Assembly: GCF_008831285.2 (NCBI RefSeq)
Contig: NC_045144.1
Span: 12,633,858 to 12,697,857, forward strand
Source: Nymphaea colorata
Taxonomy: Eukaryota; Streptophyta; Magnoliopsida; Nymphaeales; Nymphaeaceae
Direction: 5' to 3'
Length of the DNA stretch: 64,000 bases
Shown piece after piece: positions 53,265 through 64,000 of the stretch. A model generated the notes under the pieces. The model saw only the letters and a list, made by a program, of their open reading frames with translations, had not been told where the DNA came from and made no database searches. How positions within the stretch are numbered: position 1 is the stretch's first letter; each line of letters starts with the position of its first letter. A program made the translations under genes and the position numbers.

Positions 53265-54347
53265 TTAATGGCGAATGGAGAATGTGTACTCTTGCATGAA
53301 ATTAACCCACTTGACATGACGAGCACTCATCTTCTTTTGGTTATGGAGATACTTAAGTGCCTCATGATTTGTAAACAGAACAAATTCTTTGTAGATTAAA
53401 TAGTATCTCCAATATCGAAGAGCCTGTACAACAGCGTAGAATTTCAAGCCATAGGTGGAGTACTGACATTTTGCTCCGCTTAGCTTCTCGCTATAGAAAG
53501 CGAATGACCTCTTGTTCTGACTAAGCACTGCTCCAATTCCAACCTTGGACGCATCACATTCTACCTCAGATACCTTAGTGAAGTCTGGTAAACCCAATAC
53601 GAGGGCATGAGTTATCTGATCCTTGATATTGCAAAAGGCGTCCTCAGCCGCTTTCATCCACTTAAAAGTCTCACCCTTGAGACACTCTATGATAGGAGCC
53701 ATAATGGTGCTGAAGTTTCTGATGAACCTGTGATAGAAAGGGGCTAGACCATGAAAGCTCCTAACATCGCCTACTCTTCTCGGCGTTGACCAATTTACGA
53801 TAGTTTGCACCTTAGAGAGATCAGCCTGCACTCCTTTTGACAAAAAAATGAACCCCAAGAAGACAAGGTTTGAAGTGAGGAAACTACATTTCTTGGCATT
53901 GACGAACAACTTTTCCTTATGCAAGGTCTCTAGGACTTGACACAGGTGACCAAGGTGATAAAAAATTGTGAGGGTAAAGAACAAAATATCATCGAAGTAC
54001 ACTACAACAAATTTTCCAATGTATGGCCGAAGGACTTGCATCATGGCGCTCATGAAGGTGTTGGGTGCATTTGATAGTCCAAATGGCATAACTAGCAACT
54101 CATAGAGTCCATCTCATGTTTTAAATGCGGTTTTCCATTCATCTCCTTCTCAAATCTTTATCTGATGGTATCCACTTTTCAAATCAATCTTCGAGAACAC
54201 TTGAGCTCCCACTAGCATGTCCAACATATCATCCAATCTTGGAATGGGGAAACGGTACTTAATAGTGATCTTATTGATAGTCCGACTATCAACACACATC
54301 CGTTTCATGCATCTTTCTTTGGGGTCAGTAAAACTGGAACTGCACAC
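53265..54347 (-). pseudogene. Gypsy reverse transcriptase and RNase H
   Basis: RT begins around 54347 ([29 protein letters not shown]), breaks near 54100-54150, then continues [22 protein letters not shown] (catalytic YFDD), [12 protein letters not shown] and RNase H ([26 protein letters not shown]) to 53265. A TGA-type break separates it from the integrase. Confidence 0.88.
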
Positions 54348-54400
54348 AGACTAACACTCTCTCAAATGTGACCCTTTTGCAATAATTCATTCACTTGCCT

Positions 54401-55563
54401 CTACAACTCAGCATGCTCAATGGGGTTCATCCGATCGGCTGGTAAGTTGGGTAAACTAGCACCCGGGACAAAGTCTATAGCATGTTGAACATCCTGATTT
54501 GGTGGCAATCCCGAAAGTAGATCGTTTGGCATAATGTCTTGAAACTCATAAATGAGTGGTGCTACCTCTTTTGGAATGTCTGAAGAGTTCAAAGACACAG
54601 GTTTAACAATCAAATAATAACAAAATCCATCTTCGTTACAATGATCCAAGAATTCTTTACGAGATAACCCCACAAAACTGAATGGTTGCACTGGACGACC
54701 AACTCGTTGTGTTGTGGTTTCCTTAGTGTGTAGCAAGACGACCTTTCGGCCCTTAAAACAAAATGTGTAGGTATTCTTGTGCCCATTGTGAACAGTCTTT
54801 CGATCATATTGCCATGGTCGACCAAGAAGAATGTGACATGCATTCATTGGAACAACGTCGCACCACACTTCATCCAGGTAATGTGGTCCCATAGAAAGCT
54901 TTACTAGGCACCGTTGGGTGATATGAACTTCTTCTCCCTTTTTAAACCAAGCCATCTTGTAAGGTTGAGTGCACTTCTTGAGCTTCAGGCCCATGGTAGT
55001 AACTGCTTCTTGTGAAACTAGGTTCTCACATGCACCACTATCAATAATTACATCACAAATATATCCCTCACACTTGCATCGAGTCCTAAAAATGTTACTA
55101 CGCAACCACAAAGAATCTGACTTTCTCTTATGTGTAGTCAAGACGTGACATATTGATAAGAGGTTGCTTATGTCATCACCATCAAAGTGTACAACATCAT
55201 CCTGATCAGAACTTGCATCAGATGAGCCACTCGAGACTACCTTACCATCAGAATCTGGCGGTTCCTCTATAGTCTCTTCTAGGTGAGTTTTCTTTTGGTA
55301 ATTTGGACATTTTGAAGCCAAGTGACCTAACTCATGACACCTAAAACAATTGATGGTCTGGTCAGAACTACGATTTTTAGACCGGGTGTTATAGGCTGGA
55401 CCTGATTGCTCGTCTTTACCAAAGAAGGTGGTATAGGTCTGGACACAACAGGCTTCGAGGAGCTAGCTCCCCTAGTTGGAAAACTTGACTTGGGACGATG
55501 CAAGGCGTCACCCCTAGACACTCGGGTTTCATGCTTACGTTTCAAGGTGTCTTCTATGTTCAT
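54401..55563 (-). pseudogene. Gypsy gag C-terminus, zinc knuckle and protease
   Basis: 55563-55327 is a basic Ser/Pro-rich gag linker. A CCHC knuckle spans the frame change near 55320-55350 (ending HLASKCPNYQ). 55321-54401 contains the retropepsin motif VIIDSGACENLVS (~55040) and a following protease body (PMNACHILLGRPWQYDRK). Active-site DSG is intact. Confidence 0.8.
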
Positions 55564-55564
55564 T

Positions 55565-56235
55565 GCATAACTGCTTGCCTGATCTAGAGTATCTACTCTG
55601 GTACAATTAAATTCATCAGAAATAGAGGGACGAAGACCAGAAACGTACCTGGTAACCTATTGACGCTCAGTCTTGACAATCTAGACGCGCAGTGACAGCC
55701 GATGAAACTCTGCCGTGTAATCCGCTACAGATCTCGAACCCTGGCGAAGATTGAGGTACTCCTTGTAGGCCTCTCAGTGTGGTCCAAAGGTACAAACTTG
55801 GTCTGCATCAGCCTCTGCATCTCGTCCCAAGCCTGCACGGGTCGCTGACCACGGCGCTCATACGATCTCTGAAGCTCAAACCACCATGTCAGCTAGCCCA
55901 CGCAGTCTAGTCGTAGCAAGTGGCACTCTTTGATGCTCCTCCACGTGGTGGTAGTCGAAGAAAAACTGGACTGCATATGCCCAGTCAAAGTACTCCTGTG
56001 TGTCAAATCGCCCAACAAACTCTGGAAGGTCCAACCTCACCCCATATCTGGCAGGGCGATCTGGACGATCAGCGGTACGCCTTTGTCGATGGTCAACTGG
56101 TCCTGTTGGATGCGCACGCCAAAACTCGTCATCATTTGAATAGGCTGACTCACTGTCATTTTCGGCTGGGGCACGGGATCGGTACGGCTCAACAGGAGGT
56201 GGCCTCGGGCGGGTCTGATCTGCAAGGGGACCCAT
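55565..56235 (-). pseudogene. Gypsy gag core
   Basis: 56235-55876 encodes YGVRLDLPEFVGRFD, FDWAYAVQFFFDYHHVEEHQ and RVPLATTRLRG, the conserved gag core of plant Gypsy elements. Similarity continues to ~55565 through several stops (EYLNLRQGSRSVADYTAEFHRL). Confidence 0.85.
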
Positions 56236-56239
56236 CCGC

Positions 56240-57794
56240 TGGCACCTCTATGGTGGAGCCTGCAGTAGCGGCAGCTTTGTGACTGCACCAACACAAAAAT
56301 GGAAGTAGATATGGGGCTTGGGTCACATGGGCAGTTAGATTGGGATATGGGTATGGATTTGGGAATGGATATGGGGCGTGAAAAGGATTCACATGTGGAT
56401 TTGGGTATGGGTTTGTGAACGGATTTGGATAGGGGTTTGGATAAAGGTTTGGGTTGGATTGGGTTTGGATCGGGTTTGCTCCTAAACTATTCGTCGGACC
56501 AGTGGTCTAGGTTGGATTCTGGATCGGGTTTTGTGGATAAAAGGCTGGGTTTGAACTTGATCCAGAATCCATAAGAGAATGGGTCTGGTTCTGACCCGGT
56601 CCAGGAAACAAAATGGGTGGGTTCTGGGTCCGATTATGGTCTTGGTTGGATCTGGGATTAGGTCCAAAGTCAAATATGTAGGACTGGTTGGATTTGAAGA
56701 TAATATCGGATCCAAGCTGGTTTGAAAAGGAGTGTTTATGTAAATTGGACCCAGATTCAGACCCATATACCCATGAATGGGGCGATATGGATCTAAATCG
56801 GGGTCATTTCCCGATTCAGTCCGAACCGGTCTCATGAGAGACCGGCTCGACCCATCGGGCCGCTCGAAAGATTTCGAGCGGTCGGGCTTGAGGTTTCCCC
56901 TTTCTGCATGAGGCAGAGAGGGGAAACCAGCAGCAGGGGGAGAGGCGCCCACTGCCCCCACCCGTAATGATGATGGGTGAACGGCGGAGGGTGACTCTCC
57001 CTCGGTCCACGATCTGCGGCGGCGGTGGGAGGCAAGGCGACGGGCGGCCGGTCGAATGGAGGTGCCACCAAGTTTGCCCCCTTTCGTCGAGTGGAGCTGC
57101 TTGCAACGTCTCCATCTCCACCACCGACCGGCGACGGAAATGGTGATGCCCCCTGCTCATCCCCTTGCCCACCCAACGTGACAGGAAGACCCACCGACGT
57201 TCCTTTTGCTGAGCAGAGCACCAGCGCCTGCCGACCGGTGGGTAGGGACGAGTCCATGGCTGTCGTTCCTGCCTGACGATGGGAGGAAGACGGCCCAGAC
57301 GGATGCAGTAGAACTCCGGTGAGGAGTCTCGACGCCGGGTGGCATTCGATGGCCAGTGACAGAGCTCTTGTTTCCCCCAAACTCCTATTTCCAGCAGGGC
57401 TCCCATCTGACATGGCTCGTGTTTCCCCCAAACTCCCAACGCTTCTCCATGACTGCTTACCTCCGTCTACTCCCAATGCGCAGATGTTGGGAGTATAGTT
57501 TGCAGTAGGAAACACCTGTGGGTGCTGCAAAAATGAACATAGCAGTTCTCTAATCTCGTCAATGTTCCTAGTTACAACAATAAGATCCTGCCTCATATGG
57601 ATGATTTCAGAGTCATGCTTTGCCACAGTTTGTAGTAAAACTTCTTGATTATCTTCTTCTGTTTGCACAATTTCTGTTTGATTTTTCTCACTTACATTTG
57701 ATGCAAGCTCTGTAACTTTTTTTCCTGTAGCAGTAGCATCGTTTGTCTTTTCTTTTTCCTTTGATTCTTTTGCAGCCACTTCTCTTGTAGCCAT
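56240..57794 (-). pseudogene. 5' leader ORF of the Gypsy with a GC-rich, low-complexity middle
   Basis: From ATG 57794 the first ~110 residues (KESKEKEKTNDATATGKK, TVAKHDSEIIHMRQDL) look like a gag-type coiled coil. From ~57470 the composition changes abruptly to a GC-rich Pro/Ser/Gly segment down to ~56830, still in frame (320 residues in total), with a duplicated SLGETRA motif. Then 56300-56800 is built of degenerate gggtttgg/ggatatgg repeats before the gag core at 56235. The insert's origin is unknown to me. Confidence 0.5.
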
Positions 57795-57836
57795 AGGACG
57801 ATGGGGCAGGGACGAAGCCTTGCTTTGATACCAGTT

Positions 57837-57958
57837 TGATGCAACACGACTTGCAAATCAGACTTTGCAACGTCCATTTATACGAACGATAATAGCAACG
57901 GGTCGGGCCTGCACCAGTGACCGAATCCAAATAGACCCACTTAGATACAAAATGAATA
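57837..57958 (-). repeat. 5' LTR of the second Gypsy, truncated and internally deleted
   Basis: It starts tgatgcaacacgac next to the primer site. It matches the 3' LTR to gcaacgtc, jumps to catttatac (omitting ~137 bp), then matches on to aaaatgaata and stops at 57958, where LINE sequence begins. The deletion endpoints share cgtc. Confidence 0.75.
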
Positions 57959-59247
57959 GTGGCCCTTGATGAAAGCAACCTGAAAGGGGTTAATGATAGA
58001 CATCAAAACAGGTGTAAGCCGTAAGGAAAGCAACTTAGCAATAATATTGTAATGAGTGCCTAAGATGGAGATCGGGCAAAAGTGAGCGACGTCCGTAGGG
58101 TTAGAATGCTTAGACACCAAGACATAGGTGGCTTGATTAAACTCGTTAAGAAAGATGGAGTTGGAGGCAAATTCATCACAAAACTCAAACACATCAGCGC
58201 TACAATCCTCCCAAAAGGTGTGAAAAAATTCAATAGGAAAACCATCAATGACGGGCGTCTTACTAGAGCCAAGGGCCCAGACTGCGTTCTTGATCTCTTC
58301 GTGCAGGAAAGGCCGCTCAAGAGAAATCGCACATGAGACGGGGAGGAAGGAGAGATGAAAATCCAGCAACCGGGCACGAAAGCGAAGGGGTTTAGAGTAA
58401 AAATCTCAAAAATGGGCGGTCAAAGCTGGGAGAATATCATCACCAAGAAAAACCTGCTTCTGATAACCATGGACTGGAGCAACGCCTGACGATGCTTTTG
58501 AGATGCGACCAAGTGAAAGAATCTGGAGTTCTATTCTCCGTACGAAAGCCAACCCAGCCTAGAACGCTGTTGTCAATGGATGGATTCCCTAATCCGCCAC
58601 TCTTGAGCAAGACACTAGAGACAAAGGAGACGGGAAGACTGATCCGAAGAAATATTGCCAAAAGACTAGATGGATAGGATCTCCTCATCCCAAACGTTGG
58701 ACCAGGTGAACTTATCATTACTCAGAGGCATGTCAAAGAGACTAAACTCTTCAATGAACGAGCGAAAAGCAGATAGAGACGGACCAAAAGTGATAGGGGA
58801 GGAAGGGTCAGCAGGGCTAAGCAAGCAATTGAAGTCCCCTGCCAAAAGCCAAGGCGAAGATGCAAGCCGACGAGCATGACGCAGCTCAACCCACAGATGG
58901 CCACGCAAAGCCCCAACGCAAGGGCCATATACTGCAGTAACTAAGACCGGGCCATTGGGTGAGAGACCATTGAGAGAAGCTGAGATCGAGTACCTACCAA
59001 CATGCACAACAACCCCTGTAAGAGGTGGAGACCATGCGAGCAGGATGCTGCCAGCGGCGTCATTAGCCGGTACGAACACAAAGGACGGTTGACGCATCAG
59101 AGTACGAACACAAGCATAAGAGACCATAGACAGCTTGGTCTCAACCACGATAAGCATAGAAGGTCCATGTTGCCAGACCCAAGAAGAGAGATATATACAC
59201 CGATAATGGGTACTCAAGCCCCACACATTCCAACACGCAACCCTCAT
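57959..59247 (-). mobile_element. L1-type LINE ORF2 fragment (endonuclease and partial RT)
   Basis: From ATG 59247 leftwards: an apurinic-type endonuclease (CWNVWGLSTHYR, VVETKLS, AVYGPC, WLLAGDFNCLL; to ~58666), a degraded and shortened linker, then the RT N-terminal part (RPFLHEEIKNAVWALGSSK, DGFPIEFFHTFW, QATYVLVSKHSNPTDV, PISILGTHYNIIAKLLSLRL, NPFQVAFIKGH; 58369-57959). The catalytic FADD box and C-terminus are missing, because the sequence ends at the Gypsy LTR. Non-functional. Confidence 0.88.
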
Positions 59248-59249
59248 GG

Positions 59250-61265
59250 GGAAACCACGCGATGCGATGTACGTTTGACCATCCTAGCAGCACCAGGAGG
59301 GAGGTTGGACGCTTGGTATGGACATGAGGGAGGAGGAGACAAACAACAGATCTAGTGTAGGGCCAGGCAACCGAGCAGGCGAGACATGAGAGAGGAGGAG
59401 ACAAACAACAGATCTAGTGTAGGGCCAGGCAACCGAGCAGGCGAGAGAGGGGGGGGCGAGAGGGTAGAGGCGGACACAGAATCAAGATGCAGGGTAGGGG
59501 AAAAAGTCATGACACAAGGGAACTAGGTGGGGAAAGGGCTAATAGGGGGAAGGGGTAGGTAGGCGGGGTTGCGAGGACAGCCGCAACTGAGCCCAAAGAG
59601 CAATTCTTGCCAGGAAGACTAGCCGATGGTAAAGCTACAACCAAAGGAAACAGAAGAAAAACAGAGTAGATGGGCAAATGAGGAGGTTCTGGGTGGTAAA
59701 GGGGGACCGGTAACAATGGTACAGATCAAGGAACAAGCAACAGAGGGAGAAAGGCTGACTGGGGGTGACAAAACGGTAGAGGCCAAGGCAATAGAGGCCA
59801 CAGTCGAAAAAGAGCGAGCAACAACAAAGACCTCAAGGGGACGACCCCCTGCAGATGGGCGGGCAGACAACTGCGACGGTGCAAAGGACTGGGTGTCACC
59901 AAGATCAGCATGAGCAACAAGCAGCACTGTGTCGTGGCAACTTGAGGTGGACAAGCGCGAACCCCCAGCTCACAAAGAAGAAAAAGGAAGGGGCAAGCAA
60001 GGTACCTCGGGAGAGCGCGATAGAGAGCAGGCAGGACTCCATGTTGATGGCGAGGCTGGCTCCAGTGGTGAGGGAAGCAAGGGCGGGAGCTGCAACGGCG
60101 GGAGCTCGGCAAGCAAAGAACATTGGTGAAATAGACCACTTGGGCTGAAGATCTGCAGAACCTCTACCAAGAAAGGTGGACCACGTGAGCCAGGGAAAGC
60201 AAACCCAGGCCAAGGAAGTCTGATAGAGCCAAAGAAAATAGTGCTAGCATCTGAAGAAGGCGACTGAAGAGTAACTGGCAGAGGGACCCGAACCCAAAAG
60301 GAGGAAGCAACCGCAGCAAAGCCATGCCGCTGACCAAAAAGTCGAGGATCATTTTGACAAGTAGGAAAACGATAGTGAGAACACATGCCAGACCGACAGC
60401 CATTCAAGGTAGCATACCTCTGACACCACCACTGGCCCCATCTGACACGGATAGAAGAGACATACCGAAGAAGGTGACAAAGCCTGGAAGCACGACATGA
60501 AGAGGGGACACACCAAGGTGAGGGGGCAGGCCTACCAACGGAGACCACTTTTGGTAGCCTAGGCCGCAATGAACAATCACCCATCTGCAGAAGAAGAAAA
60601 CAACGCTTGGGTGGGAGGAATGCCTGGAGGAGGTCGCGGGCGTCTTGCAGTTGAAGCGAGCCAGCGAAGACACAACTGAAGATGGTAGACTGCCAACTGA
60701 AAGACAACGTCAAAGCCTGATGGACCCCCTCAGGCGAGCAAAGGAAACTGACCGCTGCACGACAAAGCAACTGATTAAGAGGGAGAGGGTTACCCGGCTT
60801 GATACCATAAAGACTGGTACCACCAACCCAAACCCCCCTTTGACGGTCGCAATGGCGGAGGAGGAGGGAGAGTGGCCATGACACCCAACTTGTGCAAGAG
60901 CAAAGTGGTCGGTCCAAAGCAACAAAGCCAAGCACACGTGTGTGCCCACCCACTGCCAAGGCAGCTGTGTCCAGACCAGCTCAAAGCCTAAGCTGAGCAC
61001 AGTCCCGTAGGCTGGTGAGACACAACTTAGCACAACGTGAGAGCAAGGCACCGAAAGAGGACCGGTCAGCTAACAAAATGCTCCCACAAGTTGTAATGGA
61101 CATATCATTGAACAGTTACTGCGCAGCTCCAAGGAGAGGAGAGGAGCCCCCAAATCAAAACACCCTCCATAACCAGACGCCCCACTGGATCAAAGAGAGA
61201 GAAGAACGCCGTCGGTCGCAACGGGCACCCCAGCCACACTAACTGCATCCAAGGGAGGAGAGCAA
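59250..61265 (-). other. GC-rich region upstream of LINE ORF2 (likely decayed ORF1/5' UTR)
   Basis: In plant L1 elements ORF1 lies just upstream of ORF2. This ~2-kb GC-rich interval is in that place and has overlapping open frames on both strands (longest, 60959-59970 on the minus strand, 329 codons), but I recognise no nucleic-acid-binding or zinc-knuckle domain with confidence. Treat the open frames as composition effects unless homology is shown. Confidence 0.4.
59321..59444. repeat. 62-bp tandem duplication
   Basis: gacatgag.gaggaggag followed by acaaacaacagatctagtg and caaccgagcaggcgaga appears twice in direct succession (59321-59382 and 59383-59444), with nearly no differences. Confidence 0.85.
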
Positions 61266-61269
61266 TGGG

Positions 61270-61765
61270 TGGGAGGTGAGCAAACAGTTACGGGATGGGC
61301 GATGGGAGAGATGGGAGGTGGGGGAAGAGGATCGGCGAGGATGGGCAGAGGGAGTAGATTGTCAGCAAGGCAGAGGGTGGGCAGCGAGGCACACGGATGG
61401 GTGGTCGGCGAGGCAGAGGGTGGGCAAGACCAGGGAGATGGGCGATGGGATTAGACAGACTGCAAGGCAGAGGGCGGGCGATGCCAGGGTGATGGGAGCA
61501 GACGTTCGGCGAGGCAGAGATTGGGCGAGACCAGGGAGACGGCGATGGGAGAGATGGACGATGGGGTCAGACAAGCGGTGAGTCAGACTGGCGGGCGAGA
61601 CCAACTAGGGAGATGGTCGGTGGCAGAGGAGGACGGTGGGAGCAGATAGGAGGCGAGGCAGAGGGGCAGGCGATGAGGTTCACGGACGGACGGGCGACGA
61701 GGCGCACGGACGGACGGGTGGCGAGGCAACGCGCGGGAGAGAGAGAGAGAGAGAGAGAGAGAGAC
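61270..61765. repeat. G-rich minisatellite ending in a GA microsatellite
   Basis: Units such as ggcgaggcagagggtgggc and gaccagggagatgggcgatggg recur with irregular 50-70-bp spacing from ~61280 to ~61735, followed by (GA)n at 61738-61764. Open frames in it are repetitive and not gene-like. Confidence 0.7.
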
Positions 61766-61849
61766 AACAGTTGCGACTTGAGAATTAGGATTCCCTTCAA
61801 AAATGTTGAAAGGGGGGAAATCTTTACCCCAAAATTTTGGTAAGGGGCA

Positions 61850-62005
61850 CTCTGTGAGTCTAGTCGAGTATAAATGAGTCGAGTTTAACTGACTCGTCTA
61901 TGGATTCAAGTATCTTTGTAAGCTCGAACTTGCCTTTTTATAAATGAGTCGAGCACGACGGAGTTTTTTCGAGTGAGTTTGAGTCGAGCTCATTGTGCAG
62001 CCCTA
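61850..62005. mobile_element. Terminal fragment of a DNA-transposon-like repeat
   Basis: gagtcgag/gactcg motifs recur in both orientations and end with gagctcattgtgcagccct at ~61987-62005. Its complement (agggctgcacaatgagctc) resembles termini of a common plant repeat. The other end was not found. Confidence 0.35.
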
Positions 62006-62029
62006 CTCCCTCTCATTTGACCTCCCCCT

Positions 62030-62520
62030 GTTTCTCTATCATCCTGGTGCTCATTGATTTAACCCTCCACTGCTTGCCGCCTCTCCGCTGCTCACTACAC
62101 TCTCTTTCATTTTTCGCCACCCTCTCAGCCCCTCATCACCAGCCTTCTTTGTGGTGGATGGAACAGGTGTGCTCTCTTGCTGTATCCCTCTCTCGTTCGC
62201 TCTCTCATTTTGGGCAATAGAGGTGTCAACCGACTCCCTTTCATTTCCCCCTCCAATGCAGCGTTCTCGCCCCTCCACCGCTTGGCACCCCACCACCAAT
62301 TCAGCTGCCCTTTCAGCCCCTCACCGCAGGCCTCACCTTCATTGACCTTCTCTATGGCAGAAGGAACAAGTGAGCACAGATGCTCTCTCCCTTTCTCTCT
62401 TTTGCTCTCTCATTTTGGATGACCAGATGGTTGAAGCTACAATTTCTTTTGTAGATTTCCTTCTCCCCCCTCACCGCAGGCCTCATCCTCACTGGCCCTC
62501 TCTATGGTAGATGCAACAGG
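62030..62520. repeat. Diverged tandem repeats, CT-rich
   Basis: A block of ctcagcccctca..., gg(t/c)ctc..., ctctatgg..ga.ggaacagg and ctctctcattttgg recurs about three times (from ~62120, ~62310 and ~62470). Confidence 0.55.
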
Positions 62521-62889
62521 CAAGTGAACATTTGGGCATAGCTTTCTTTCTCTTGATTCTCCCGTTTGTCAGTCTTCAAGGAATTAGTCGGTTAACAGCA
62601 AAATAGATGTGTGAAAGTCTTATAATATGCAAGTTTTAGATCGAAACACCTTATTGGTTATTTTTTGTTTTGAAGGGGCTGAGGCATGGCAATTTTTTGG
62701 ACTTTTGAAAAAATTTCAAAACCTTACATGTTTTAGGACTATGGTTAGACAAATTCTTCATTTATGCTATTTGATTCTTGAAAGTCTTTAGTCAAAGATT
62801 CTTGCTTTGGTTCATGTTTCTTGGTTTGTCATTCTTTTTGCCCTCTTGGTTTGTCCAACTTCTTGGTTTGTCTGTCTTTTTGCCTTGAT

Positions 62890-63790
62890 GCAAGAAAAAA
62901 TCGTCAACATCAAACAACTAACTAGATTAATGAAACCCTTAAGTTCTATCACATATGCCCTTCCTATTTCTAGGATGTTAAAATTAGTCTTGTGTTCCCT
63001 TCATGCTAGGTTTTTCAGAAAGGGTGGTGTTTCAAAATGCTATCGATCTTAGGTTAACTTACCATGAATTTGTGGGATACATGGTTTTTAAAGTTAGAGA
63101 CAATAGAAGGATTTGAAGGAAAATGGAAGGAAATGATAAGTCCCTATCCTCAATTAGAGACCATTGATTGGGCTACAAACTTATGGAAAGAAAAAGAAAC
63201 ATGGGCTAAACCATACTCCAATAACAAGTTCATGGCTGAAATGTCTACGACCCAATGTAGTAGAAACATGAATAACTATTTCAAAAATTGGGTCAATCAA
63301 AGCATAAGTTAAGTGAGTTTGTTGTGAAATATCAAGAAGCACTAGATAGACAACAAGACATCGAAAAAGAATTGGATTTCAATATGAATAATGCTGCTAT
63401 TGAAGACCATTTATGAGGGACTTTTACTCCAAAGACATTTAAAAAATATTTCCTAAAAAGCTGATTGAAACTATGGCCTGCAAAGCTTGATTACAGAAGT
63501 TGATGACATGGTAAAAACATATACTATTAGGCAAGTGATAAGAGGTCATGAAGCACCACCAATTAGCAAGGAGTACAACAATTTCATGCGGTTAGAGAAG
63601 TCAAGTTTTGTCAAGTTGTTGATGCAAGTTTGGGAGTCCAGGGGGTTGTGTATTGCCATATCCTCTCAGTATATCATGCAGAAAAAGTATACAAATGGAC
63701 AGAAGCTTATGCACTCAAAAGATCGAATAGACATGCAAAGAAAAGTGTTGTACACAGATTTTCGACTAGTCAAACATAGACATATGAGAT
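62890..63790 (+). pseudogene. FAR1/FRS-like (MULE-derived) gene remnant
   Basis: The + strand encodes LKLETIEGFEGKWKEMI, TWAKPYSNNKFMAEMSTTQ (~63190-63255) and NNYFKNWVN, the MULE-transposase-like region of FAR1-related sequences (FXXXMSTTQRSESMN in the family). Further on, in a different frame, a SWIM-finger-like end (VVYCHILSVYHAEKVYK, ~63640-63690) is readable. Stops at ~63310 and ~63415 and frame changes show it is broken. FAR1/FRS proteins are transcription factors derived from Mutator-like transposases; this may be such a gene or a transposase copy. Confidence 0.6.
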
Positions 63791-63904
63791 AACACTGCAA
63801 CGGATTTGGTTTTTAGCAATGGTTGGTGACCCAAACCTAAGGTTAGCCCAAGATCCAACTGCTTATAACCATTCCCAACCAATAGGATCCCTTTTGCTTA
63901 ACGC

Positions 63905-64000
63905 CCTATTTGGTTGGAAGGAAAGGGAGGGATGGAAAGAAAAGGAAAGGAAAGGGAGGGAAAGAGAATGGGAAATGTATGAAATGAAAAGGAAAGAAAA
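63905..64000. other. Purine-rich end of window
   Basis: ccctatttggttggaaggaaaggg followed by a gggaaagg run; it resembles a MITE terminus, but the element continues outside the window. Confidence 0.3.

Larger units (their letters stand above)
51485..57958 (-). mobile_element. Decayed Gypsy LTR retrotransposon (second Gypsy)
   Basis: It reads leftwards. The 5' LTR (57837-57958) is truncated at its outer edge and internally deleted; the primer site beside it is a TGGTATCAAAGC variant (complement of ~57822-57834). The order is an N-terminal gag-like ORF with a GC-rich segment, gag, zinc knuckle, protease, RT, RNase H, integrase, an acidic C-terminal extension and a complete 3' LTR (51485-51781). 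No classical chromodomain was seen; the tail (ISSIFNVSELF) recalls the CRM-type C-terminus. Multiple frame breaks make it non-functional. Confidence 0.88.

Noticed and set aside
55920-56282. 120-codon + strand open frame
   Set aside because: Antisense of the Gypsy gag core.
59970-60959. 329-codon minus-strand open frame
   Set aside because: GC-rich, low stop density on both strands; no domain recognised. Kept only as a possible LINE ORF1 region.
61269-61600. Open frames over the G-rich minisatellite
   Set aside because: Repeat-derived frames with no conserved protein signature.

Overview
This window is nuclear DNA from a flowering plant. The grounds are a split gene with GT-AG introns encoding a plant-type VPS39, a plant-like histone H2A exon, plant Copia and Gypsy LTR retrotransposons primed by initiator tRNA-Met, plant L1-type LINEs, hAT transposase remnants, a FAR1/FRS-like remnant and many GA, CA and TA microsatellites. 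The species cannot be named from the sequence. There are no bacterial operons, CRISPR arrays or tRNA/rRNA genes.

The only clear functional host gene is the 3' two thirds of a Vam6/VPS39-like gene on the + strand. Seven coding exons lie at 10815-11259, 12824-13147, 13524-13745, 13834-14076, 30425-30868, 34198-34296 and 34495-34695. All six internal introns are phase 0 with canonical splice sites. The exons for the N-terminal citron-homology half are not in the window, so the preceding intron is longer than 10.8 kb if the gene is complete. The introns are heavily invaded.

Layout. 1-308: 3' end of a Copia element. It abuts, exactly at its LTR edge, the truncated 3' LTR of a second, decayed minus-strand Copia (309-5243). 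6160-10394: a complete but damaged minus-strand chromodomain Gypsy with a 5-bp target duplication, a deleted integrase core and a small inverted RNase H segment. 10815-14076: VPS39 exons 1-4 of the window. 14077-30424: a 16.3-kb intron with a hAT remnant, microsatellites and two young sense-strand Copias (18128-23504, intact ORF, LTRs differing at one position; 23934-29121, gag broken by a stop and a frameshift). 30425-34695: exons 5-7, with a LINE tail, a hAT N-terminal remnant and a MITE-like foldback in a TA microsatellite between exons 5 and 6.

Downstream of the gene (34.7-64 kb) no intact host gene was found. This part holds a GC-rich insert flanked by an 11-bp direct repeat, a histone H2A first exon without its second exon, three tandem copies of a ~0.9-kb repeat, a truncated minus-strand Copia, a 338-bp tandem duplication, a kelch-protein fragment, a ~6.5-kb decayed minus-strand Gypsy (51485-57958), a 5'-part LINE next to it, a G-rich minisatellite zone and a broken FAR1/FRS-like sequence.

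I found no convincing previously undescribed multi-gene system. The most notable items are the rearranged Gypsy, the possible recoding or decay site in the younger Copia, the recently active intact Copia, the foldback in the TA microsatellite and the 0.9-kb tandem array.
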